DNA from: Novosphingobium terrae
Lineage (GTDB): Bacteria; Pseudomonadota; Alphaproteobacteria; Sphingomonadales; Sphingomonadaceae
Direction of reading: 5' to 3'
NCBI RefSeq assembly: GCF_017163935.1
Contig: NZ_JABVZR010000002.1
Span: 434,001-498,000, forward strand
Length of the DNA stretch: 64,000 nucleotides
In this document: piece by piece, positions 41,752-49,101 of the stretch
Numbering within the stretch: the stretch's first letter is position 1
Layout of the letters: every line of letters starts with the position of its first letter
Notes under the pieces: model-generated
What the model was told of the DNA's origin: nothing
Seen by the model: only the letters and a program-made list of their open reading frames with translations
Database searches by the model: none
Program-made: the position numbers and the translations under genes

Positions 41752-42803
41752 CGCGTGCGGGTTACCTTGGCAAGATAGGGCGGCTGGTCGGGGTTGTTGC
41801 CGCGTGCCAGCGACAGGGCATTGGCCATGCGATAGAAGCTGGCGATCATCAGCACCGGGGCGAGTTCGGCCCGTGCCGTCACGGCGGGCAGGCTGGTCAC
41901 GCCGGGGCGCGTTGCCCCCGTGCTGTCGGCCAGCCAGACGCGGGCGCCGCGCGCGGCGAACTCCTCGCACAGGGCGCGGACATCATCGCCCGCCGCATCC
42001 TCTCCGGCAAAGGCGATGACCGGGAAGTCCTCACGCACCACCGCCATCGGGCCATGGCGCACCTCCGCCGAGCTGAAAGCCTCGGCATGCAGGCTGGAGG
42101 TTTCCTTGAGCTTCAGCGCCGCCTCCTGCGCCACCGCCAGACCAAAGCCGCGCGCGATGACAAACAGGCTGGAGGCCTCGACCAGCCCTGCCGCCAGCGG
42201 CGACCAGTCCAGCGTAAAGGCTTTATCCAATTGCGAGGGCAGCGCCCAGATCGCCTGCTCCAGCCCGGCATCCTCGCGCCAGGCGGCCACCAGCGCGGCA
42301 ATCCCCGCCAGCGAGGTGATATAGCTCTTGGTGGCCGCGACCGAACGCTCCGGCCCGGCGCAGAGCGGCAGCACCACATCGGCAAGCTCCGCCAGCGGCG
42401 AGGCTTCATCATTGACCAGCGCCACCACCAGCGCGCCTGCTGCCTTCTGCCGCTCAACAGTGGCGAGCATGTCCGGGCTGCGGCCCGATTGCGAGATGGC
42501 AAGGCACAGGCTGCCCGCCGTGCCCGCCGGGGCATCATAGAGCGACACGGTGGAAAAGGCAGCCGAGACGGTGGGCACGCCCAGCCCCGTCTCGATCAGA
42601 TATTTGGCATAGGTGGCGGCATGGTCGGACGAGCCCCGCGCGCAGGTGACCACCAGCGCGGGCGGCGTGGCGCGCAGGCGCTTGCCCAGATCGGCCAGTG
42701 TCTTGCGATTATGCGCCAGAAAGCGAGCCACGGCAGCGCCTGCCTCGGCAGCCTCGGCCTGCATCAGTGTGGAGGGCGCGCCAGCCCCGGTCGGACTGGT
42801 CAT
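41748..42803 (-). CDS. SIS-domain glucosamine-6-phosphate deaminase (NagB-II type)
   Basis: 351 aa with two sugar-isomerase domains: SIS1 contains 'TCARGSSDHAATYAKYLIE', 'AISQSGRSPDML' and 'AATKSYITSL'; SIS2 has 'IARGFGLAVAQEAALKLKET' and 'AEVRHGP'. It matches the isomerase half of GlmS but lacks the N-terminal glutaminase domain, as in NagB-II, which converts GlcN-6-P to fructose-6-P and ammonia. It is first in the nag operon, completing GlcNAc to fructose-6-P. ATG 42803 is chosen; a GTG at 42818 with AGGA upstream is an alternative start. The promoter region upstream carries two TGGTATT elements. Confidence 0.85.
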   Translation of the reverse strand: MTSPTGAGAPSTLMQAEAAEAGAAVARFLAHNRKTLADLGKRLRATPPALVVTCARGSSDHAATYAKYLIETGLGVPTVSAAFSTVSLYDAPAGTAGSLCLAISQSGRSPDMLATVERQKAAGALVVALVNDEASPLAELADVVLPLCAGPERSVAATKSYITSLAGIAALVAAWREDAGLEQAIWALPSQLDKAFTLDWSPLAAGLVEASSLFVIARGFGLAVAQEAALKLKETSSLHAEAFSSAEVRHGPMAVVREDFPVIAFAGEDAAGDDVRALCEEFAARGARVWLADSTGATRPGVTSLPAVTARAELAPVLMIASFYRMANALSLARGNNPDQPPYLAKVTRTR

Positions 42804-42904
42804 GGTTTCTGAGTTCACCTTGGGAATCCTGCACTGTGCCGGTGCTGGCCGACAGACAACAATAGGGGCCCGATCAGAGGCCTGCCACCGCGAGGAATGG
42901 CCAT

Positions 42905-42948
42905 AAATGGTATTATCATTCCAGCCATATTCGCACAATGGTATTGCA
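42905..42948 (-). promoter_or_regulatory. Two TGGTATT elements before the nag operon
   Basis: ATGGTATT occurs at 42907-42914 and 42938-42945, 31 bp apart (three helical turns), about 100-140 bases upstream of the operon start. On the coding strand they read AATACCAT. The element also precedes the gntR-GH2 pair, suggesting one regulator. The rest of 42819-42973 contains no gene. Confidence 0.45.
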
Positions 42949-42973
42949 TATGTATTTTCTAAAAGGCAGATGC

Positions 42974-44365
42974 CTATTCGATCACCCACTCCCACAGGCC
43001 ACCGGTCTGCCCGGGCTTTGTGTGCAGACGCAGATAGCGCGCCGTTACACCGTGAGTGACAAGGATCGGCGATCCGTGCTGCTCCTGCTCGGGGACGATC
43101 ACCTGCCATTGGCGCCCATCCGGGGAGGCCTCCAGCGTGAAAGCCCAAGGCCTGTCGGCAAATTCCGGGCGCAGCAGACTGCGATGCAGCTTGCGAAGCT
43201 GCCCAAGATCGGCGGTCAGCATGCCATCGGGCCCCGGGCGCCAGAGCGTGGCGAAATTGTTATCCGCCGCCCGCTCAGGGCCATGGGCAGCATCCGCACC
43301 CTGCCCCGAAGCGCGCCACGGCAGCCCATGCTCACGCGAGGAGGGCCAACCCGCCACCGCCGCGCCGGTATGGGTGGGATGCACCCTGTCCAGCAGGCCG
43401 TCAGGGCGCACATGCAAACGATCCACCACCACCTGCCTGAGCGTTTCCGCGCGCGGGCCGGTCCAGGGCAGAGCCTGTCGGTGATAGAGGATATAGGTCT
43501 GCCCGCCGCTGCGGAAGATCGCATGATGGCCGGGGCTGACGATGTTTTGCGCGGCATCTGTGCTCAGGATCGGACTGTTGGGCGCCTCGGTGAAGGGGCC
43601 CATCGGCGTGGGGCCGGTGGCATAGCGCACCTGATAGGTGTCCGTGGTGGTGTTGCCCGCGCTGTAGGTCAGATAATAGCGCCCGGCCGCCTTGAAGAGG
43701 AATGGTGCCTCAAAATAATGCGCCGGGGTGACGTCGCGCGGCGGGCCGTCGAGATGGACCATATCGGGCGCCAGCCTGGCGATAAAGCAATGGCCGTTGA
43801 CCCAATGCAGGCCCGAGCCCCAGGCCAGATAGGCCTGCCCATCGTCATCGATAAAGGCCTCGGCATCGATCATATGATAGCCGGGCATGGCATTGCCGGG
43901 GATCAGCGGCTTGCCGTGATTGGCATCGGCCCATGGCCCTGCCGGGCTTGGCGCACTGCCCACCCAGACCTCACTGCCCACCGAGACATACATCCACCAG
44001 CGCCCGTCCCGCCCCTTCACCACCGAGGGCGCCCAGACCATCGAGTCCCCCGATGTGGGGCTGGTGGCCGCCGCCTTGGTGGGCCATGCGGGTTGGGAGA
44101 AGCTCCAGTCGCGGCCATTGGCGGATTGCCACAGGCCGACATGATCGCCGCCCCAGGGATCGATGGTGGCGAAGATATACCAGCGGCCCTGATCCTGCAC
44201 GATCGAGGGGTCCGCCGCATAGGCGGGCAGCAGCGGATTGCCTGCACCCGGCTGCGCCCATGCCGCATTGGGCGTTGGATCAGGCGCCGGATCGGGAGGG
44301 CTGGCCGCCATCAGCATCAGCCCGGCGATCAGCACTGCCGCCCTGCCCCCTGCAATCTTCCCCAT
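42974..44365 (-). CDS. GH43-family arabinanase/xylosidase with C-terminal discoidin-like domain
   Basis: 463 aa. A signal-type N-terminus ('GGRAAVLIAGLMLMAAS') is followed by the five-bladed propeller of GH43: catalytic Asp in 'YAADPSIVQDQGRWYI', 'SMVWAPSVVKGRDGRWWMYV', the transition-state Asp in 'YHMIDAEAFIDDDGQAYLAW' and acid Glu in 'HYFEAPFLFKAAGRYYL'. The last 130 residues ('RAADNNFATLWRPG', 'YLRLHTKPG') resemble an F5/8 type C (CBM32-like) domain. It likely cleaves alpha-L-arabinose or beta-xylose links outside the cytoplasm. Its ATG overlaps the GH51 stop by one base (TGATG), so the two are co-translated. Confidence 0.87.
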   Translation of the reverse strand: MGKIAGGRAAVLIAGLMLMAASPPDPAPDPTPNAAWAQPGAGNPLLPAYAADPSIVQDQGRWYIFATIDPWGGDHVGLWQSANGRDWSFSQPAWPTKAAATSPTSGDSMVWAPSVVKGRDGRWWMYVSVGSEVWVGSAPSPAGPWADANHGKPLIPGNAMPGYHMIDAEAFIDDDGQAYLAWGSGLHWVNGHCFIARLAPDMVHLDGPPRDVTPAHYFEAPFLFKAAGRYYLTYSAGNTTTDTYQVRYATGPTPMGPFTEAPNSPILSTDAAQNIVSPGHHAIFRSGGQTYILYHRQALPWTGPRAETLRQVVVDRLHVRPDGLLDRVHPTHTGAAVAGWPSSREHGLPWRASGQGADAAHGPERAADNNFATLWRPGPDGMLTADLGQLRKLHRSLLRPEFADRPWAFTLEASPDGRQWQVIVPEQEQHGSPILVTHGVTARYLRLHTKPGQTGGLWEWVIE

Positions 44366-45960
44366 CAGCGCAACTCCAGCATGACCACGGCCTTGGGCGG
44401 CAGTGTAGCGGTGAGCACACCGTTCTGCCACCGGGCGGCGGTGAAGCTCTGCGGGCGCACCGCGTCTGGCGCGTCCATGGTGTTATGCGCGTCCATCTTG
44501 TCTGCCGTGAGGATGCGGCCCGAGACCGTGCCCGGCGCCACGCCATCGATCTTCACCGTCACCTGAGAACCCTGCGCCGGATCGGCATTGACCAGCGCCA
44601 CATGCACCACGCCCTGCGGATCGCGCACCGCCGAGGCGCTGATCGCGGCGAGACCATACTCACCGCGCCCATACCAGCGTGAATCGACCTCGACCGGCAG
44701 CACCGTGGCCCCCTGATAATCCTTGTAGAGATCGAAGGCCCAATAGGTGGGCGTGCGGACCATTTTCGCGCCATCGGTGAGGATCAGCGCCTGAAGCACA
44801 TTGACCATCTGCGCGATGTTGGCCCCGCGCAGCCGCTCGGCATGGCGGGTGAAGATGTTGAAATTGAGCGCGGCAACCAGCGCATCGCGCAGGGAATTCT
44901 GCTGATAGAGGAAGCCCGGGTTGGTGCCCGGCTCATTCTTGTACCACGTGCCCCACTCATCCAGCAGCAAAGCCACGCGACGCTTGGGATCGTACTTGTC
45001 CATGATCTTGCCGTGGCGGGTCAGCAGCGTGTCGACGGCAACGGTCTTGGCCAGCACCTCGGCCCAGTCATGCTCATCGAAGCCGGTGGCGGGCTTCTTG
45101 TTCTCCCAGCCGCCGGGCACGGTGTAATAGTGCAGCGCCAGACCGTCGATCACATCGCCGGCCTTGGCCATCATGGTCTCGGTCCAGGCGTAATCCTCGC
45201 CGCTGGCGCCGCTGGCCACCTTCATCAACGGCACGCCTTCAGGCGTCTTGATAAAGGCGGCGTAGCGGCGGGTTTCCTGCGCCGCCGTCACGGCATCCAT
45301 ATTGCCGCCGCAGCCCCACAGCTCATTGCCGACGCCGAACATCGCCAGCTTCCACGGCGCCTTGCGGCCATTGGCGATCCGCTCCTGCGCCAGCGCCGAA
45401 TCGGTGGGCGAGGTCATATACTCCACCCATGCCGCCATCTCGCGCGGAGGCGCCGAACCCAGATCGCCCGCCACATAGGCGTCAGCGCCGACCAGCTCGG
45501 AAAATTCCATGAATTCATGCGTGCCGACGGCGTTGCTTTCGGTCACACCGCCCCAATTGGTGTTGACGCGTTTGGGGCGTTTGGCGACGGGGCCGATGCC
45601 CTCACGCCAGTTGTATTCATCGGCAAAACAGCCGCCCGGCCAGCGCACCACCGGCACGCGGATCGCCTTGAGCGCATCGATCACATCGCGGCGGAAACCA
45701 TGGATGTTGGGCACGCTGCTTTTCGGGCCGACCCAGATGCCGTCATAAACACCATGGCCAAGATGCTCGGCGAACTGGCCGAAGATGTGGGGATCGAGTC
45801 GCGCGCCGGGCCGGTCGGCATGGATGGCGACGGCAGCGTCCTGAGGCGCGGCGGCCGGGTCCGCGGCAAAAGCGGGTTCGGCAAAACCCATCGCGGTGCT
45901 CATCGCGACGGACGTCAGGACACTGAGGGCGCAAGCCATTTTCGTCAGCTTTTTCGGCAA
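44365..45960 (-). CDS. GH51-family alpha-L-arabinofuranosidase
   Basis: 531 aa from a TTG start. The signal peptide runs 'PKKLTKMACALSVL' to 'AFAADP'. The GH51 barrel has 'IFGQFAEHLGHGVYDGIWVG', 'VRWPGGCFADEYNWREGIGP', acid/base Glu in 'GVGNELWGCGG', 'LALHYYTVPG' and nucleophile Glu in 'LLLDEWGTW'; a beta-sandwich follows. It releases arabinofuranose from arabinan, arabinoxylan or arabinogalactan side chains, here probably in the periplasm, whereas many GH51 enzymes are cytoplasmic. TTG 45960 is preferred because GGGAG lies 8 nt upstream and the signal peptide then starts cleanly; ATG 45993 and a frame to 46068 are alternatives. Confidence 0.87.
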   Translation of the reverse strand: MPKKLTKMACALSVLTSVAMSTAMGFAEPAFAADPAAAPQDAAVAIHADRPGARLDPHIFGQFAEHLGHGVYDGIWVGPKSSVPNIHGFRRDVIDALKAIRVPVVRWPGGCFADEYNWREGIGPVAKRPKRVNTNWGGVTESNAVGTHEFMEFSELVGADAYVAGDLGSAPPREMAAWVEYMTSPTDSALAQERIANGRKAPWKLAMFGVGNELWGCGGNMDAVTAAQETRRYAAFIKTPEGVPLMKVASGASGEDYAWTETMMAKAGDVIDGLALHYYTVPGGWENKKPATGFDEHDWAEVLAKTVAVDTLLTRHGKIMDKYDPKRRVALLLDEWGTWYKNEPGTNPGFLYQQNSLRDALVAALNFNIFTRHAERLRGANIAQMVNVLQALILTDGAKMVRTPTYWAFDLYKDYQGATVLPVEVDSRWYGRGEYGLAAISASAVRDPQGVVHVALVNADPAQGSQVTVKIDGVAPGTVSGRILTADKMDAHNTMDAPDAVRPQSFTAARWQNGVLTATLPPKAVVMLELR

Positions 45961-46113
45961 CTTCGTTTCTCCCCCGTGGCTTGTGTCGCCCATAGTCCCG
46001 CCCGGCGCATGCCCTGAGCCCGAGCAAGACATCACCTGATTCTTACAAGACCAATATAGGTCAACCACCCCATGGCTTTACCAGTCACCCTATGGCAATC
46101 ACGGCATCTGGCA

Positions 46114-46132
46114 ATACCAAAATGTTTGGTAT
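46114..46132. promoter_or_regulatory. Perfect palindrome ATACCAAA-ATG-TTTGGTAT in GH51/TBDR divergent region
   Basis: Both 8-bp arms match exactly around a 3-nt centre, in the 314-bp region between the divergent GH51 and TBDR genes. It lies 15 bases upstream of a TTGACA box (46148-46153). The half-site TTTGGTAT resembles the TGGTATT element near gntR and the nag operon, so the same or a related regulator may act here. It could also be a LacI-type operator. Confidence 0.55.
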
Positions 46133-46147
46133 CGTCTTGCAATGGCC

Positions 46148-46177
46148 TTGACACTGTCCTTTTTCTTCGTGACACTA
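46148..46177 (+). promoter_or_regulatory. Candidate sigma-70 promoter of the TBDR gene
   Basis: TTGACA (46148-46153) is a consensus -35 box. A convincing -10 is less clear; ACACTA and TAATCC fall 18 to 22 bases downstream. It would start transcription about 90 bases before the receptor ATG. Confidence 0.35.
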
Positions 46178-46274
46178 ATCCTACAAAACGAGTGCCGATC
46201 CAAGACGACGCCGTACCGGCAGGGGGCCGGACACAGGGAAATTTCGCCGTATTTCCATGCCATGAGGGGGTTTC

Positions 46275-49007
46275 ATGTCAATCAATCAGGCTAATCTCGC
46301 CCAGAATTTGTCCAACCGTTTGAAGCTGGTTTTGCTGGCATCGGCCTGCACAGCCTCGCTGGGCCTGCCGGCTGGCGCCCGGGCCCAAACCGCAGCACCT
46401 GCCCCGACCACTGCATCCGATGCCGCGCCAGAAAACAACGCGCCCACCGATATCGTGGTCAGCGGCTTCCGCTCCAGCCTGAAATCGGCGATGGATGCCA
46501 AGCGCAACGATATCCGCATGTCGGACGGCATTTCGGCGGAAGACATCGGCAAGTTTCCGGCTGAAAACATCACCGAAGCCATTCAACGCATCGCCGGTGT
46601 GCAGATGTCGAACATCAATGGTCGCGGCTCGACAATCAGCATTCGTGGCCTTGGCGCGCAATATGCCCGCACCACCATCAATGGCCAGACCTTCGCCAGC
46701 GCCGACTTCAAGGATGGTTTTCGTTACGACATCATCCAGACCGATCTGGCCAATGCCATTCAGGTCTACAAGTCGCCCACGGCTGACATGGATACGGGCG
46801 GTCTTTCCGGCACGGTCAACATCGATACGATCCACCCGCTGGATTACAAGGGGCCGCATCTGACCCTGACCGCCAAGGGCTATGACAATCTCTATCGCGG
46901 CGCGGTGACGCCCAAGGTGGGTGCGGCCTATATCAACAGCTTCGCCGATGGCACGGTGGGCGTGATGCTCAACGTGGACTATCAGAAGCTGATGGATCGC
47001 GGCGATTACGTCTTCATCGACCGCTGGTACCACCCCGCCGACACCTCGATCGGCGCCTATGTGCCCAAGCGTTTCCGCTATCGCCGCATCGATCGCAACA
47101 CCGAGCAGCTGATGGCCAGCGGCGCGCTGCAGTGGAAGCCCACCGACAATCTGGAAACGCTGTTCCAGGCGGAATTCTCACGCGATCACACCACCTACAA
47201 CACGCAGCAGCTGGTCTATGCCTTTGGCGACAGCAGCAAGATCACGGCCAACAATATCGCCAATGGCGTGGCCAACAAGATCACCGTGGCCAGCGGCAGC
47301 ACGCTGGACAACAACGATCAGTCCGAAAAGCGCGATCTGCAGACCCAGGCCTACACCGCCACGCTGAACTGGAAGCCCGATGGCTGGAAGATCCATGCTG
47401 CAGCACATTACACGGTGGGCACGGCGCATCTGTATGAATGGGCCAGCATTCTGGGCATGAACATCAATTCGCCCATCTCGCTGGACATCAGCAACCCGAG
47501 CAACATTTCCTTCACGCCGACCCAGAGCCTGACCGACGGCTCCTTCTACAACAACAAGTCAGCCTACAACTGGTACGCCTTCTATGATGGCGCCTATCAC
47601 TTCCAGACGTCGAAGGAAGCCGCGCTTCAGCTCGACACCACCAAGGAGATCTACAACGCGCCGATCAAGTCTTTGGTCTTCGGCGTGAAGTATCACCACG
47701 AAAGCTTTGCCACCCAAGCCTATCGCCATGACCGCGACGCCGATCCCAGCGACACCACCACCTATCCCGAAATCAATTACATCCCCGACATGACCGGGGC
47801 GGGATCGACGCTGGTGACAAATTTCCTCGGCAACTCCATGTCGATCCCGCACAGCTTCCTGGAGGTGAACGCCCCGGTCTGGCAGTCGACGCTGGACTCG
47901 CATGGCATCAACGTGCCGGTCACCTATGATGCCAGCAACAGCTGGCGCGTGGATCGTTACATTCCGGCGGTCTATGCCATGGCCAATCTGGACACGCATG
48001 TCTTCGGCAAGACGCTGCGCGGCAACATCGGCGTGCGTTATGAACACACGCATCAGAACGTCACCGCCAACAGCGTGGACGGCAACGGCAACTTCCTGAA
48101 CCGCACCAACACCATTCAGGATTATGGCAATGTGCTGCCCAGCGCCAGCTTCGCGCTGGATGTGACCAAGCATTTCGTCACCCGTCTGGCGCTGGCCAAG
48201 GTGCTGGTGCGCCCGCTGCTCAACAGCGATACGGTGATGGCCACATCGATCACCACCGGCACGGCCTCGGGCCGGCCCTATGTGGCGGTGGCCGGGGGTG
48301 AAGCGGCGCTCAAGCCGATGACCGCCAATCAGGCCGATCTCAGCCTTGAATATTACTATGGACGCGGCAACTCCTTCACCGTCGCCGGTTTCTACAAGGC
48401 GATCAAGAACGGCACCTACACCTCCTTCTACTGCCCCGGCAGCTACAATGGGGTGACGCTGGCGGGCGGATCCACCAATTGCACCTCGGCCAATGGCGGC
48501 ACCGATTACAGCTTCAGCCAGGTGCTGAATGACTCCGAGGTGGTGCATATCCGCGGCGTCGAGGTGGCCTGGAGCCAGGGCTTCGACCAGTGGCTGCCCT
48601 TCAAGGGTGCGGGCGTCACCACCAACCTGACGGTCGTGGACCCGGACAACGTCACACTGGGCAATGGCTTCCACCTCCGCAACCTGTCAAAGCTGACCTG
48701 GAACCTGACGCCCTATTGGGAAAACGAGACCTTCAGCGTGCGCGTCTCGATCAACCATCGCAGCGCCTATGATCAGGACTATGCCGATAGCTTCTTCGCC
48801 GGTTATGGCGAGACGCATACGGTGCGTGCCCGCACGCAGGTCGATCTTGCGCTGGGCTATACGATGAACAAGCATATCAGCTTCACGGCGGGCGTCATCA
48901 ACCTGAACAACAGCCATGAAGACGCCTATTACCAGAATTCCAGCACCTTCCAGATGGCGAGCCGGACGGGTCGCAACGTCTATGCCTCGGTAACGGGCAA
49001 GTTCTAA
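46275..49007 (+). CDS. TonB-dependent receptor of the TonB-Xanth-Caul type (glycan uptake)
   Basis: 910 aa. A signal peptide ends at 'AGARAQ'. It has 'DIVVSGFRSSLKSAMDAKRN', 'SAEDIGKFPAENITEAIQRI', 'SIRGLGAQYARTTINGQTF' and the barrel terminus 'YASVTGKF' with aromatic Phe, the TIGR01782 pattern found in receptors for chito-, xylo- and other oligosaccharides. The start has GAGGGGG 6 nt upstream. It is divergent from the GH51-GH43 pair and upstream of the GH89-acyltransferase pair, so is likely the oligosaccharide gate for this glycan island; a strong terminator follows. Confidence 0.9.
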   Translation: MSINQANLAQNLSNRLKLVLLASACTASLGLPAGARAQTAAPAPTTASDAAPENNAPTDIVVSGFRSSLKSAMDAKRNDIRMSDGISAEDIGKFPAENITEAIQRIAGVQMSNINGRGSTISIRGLGAQYARTTINGQTFASADFKDGFRYDIIQTDLANAIQVYKSPTADMDTGGLSGTVNIDTIHPLDYKGPHLTLTAKGYDNLYRGAVTPKVGAAYINSFADGTVGVMLNVDYQKLMDRGDYVFIDRWYHPADTSIGAYVPKRFRYRRIDRNTEQLMASGALQWKPTDNLETLFQAEFSRDHTTYNTQQLVYAFGDSSKITANNIANGVANKITVASGSTLDNNDQSEKRDLQTQAYTATLNWKPDGWKIHAAAHYTVGTAHLYEWASILGMNINSPISLDISNPSNISFTPTQSLTDGSFYNNKSAYNWYAFYDGAYHFQTSKEAALQLDTTKEIYNAPIKSLVFGVKYHHESFATQAYRHDRDADPSDTTTYPEINYIPDMTGAGSTLVTNFLGNSMSIPHSFLEVNAPVWQSTLDSHGINVPVTYDASNSWRVDRYIPAVYAMANLDTHVFGKTLRGNIGVRYEHTHQNVTANSVDGNGNFLNRTNTIQDYGNVLPSASFALDVTKHFVTRLALAKVLVRPLLNSDTVMATSITTGTASGRPYVAVAGGEAALKPMTANQADLSLEYYYGRGNSFTVAGFYKAIKNGTYTSFYCPGSYNGVTLAGGSTNCTSANGGTDYSFSQVLNDSEVVHIRGVEVAWSQGFDQWLPFKGAGVTTNLTVVDPDNVTLGNGFHLRNLSKLTWNLTPYWENETFSVRVSINHRSAYDQDYADSFFAGYGETHTVRARTQVDLALGYTMNKHISFTAGVINLNNSHEDAYYQNSSTFQMASRTGRNVYASVTGKF

Positions 49008-49021
49008 CATCTACCCTGCCT

Positions 49022-49060
49022 GTGGCGGGTGGCCATGGCGCCACCCGCCACTTTTTGTTT
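49022..49060 (+). terminator. Strong intrinsic terminator after the TBDR gene
   Basis: GTGGCGGGTGGC (49022-49033) and GCCACCCGCCAC (49040-49051) form a perfect 12-bp stem with a 6-nt loop, followed by TTTTTGTTT. It lies 15 bases past the receptor stop and should separate its expression from the GH89 gene, whose own promoter would then lie within the next 40 bases or depend on read-through. Confidence 0.9.
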
Positions 49061-49101
49061 ATGAACGATACGGACGACAAGCGGGCGAGACGGCTGACAC
49101 G

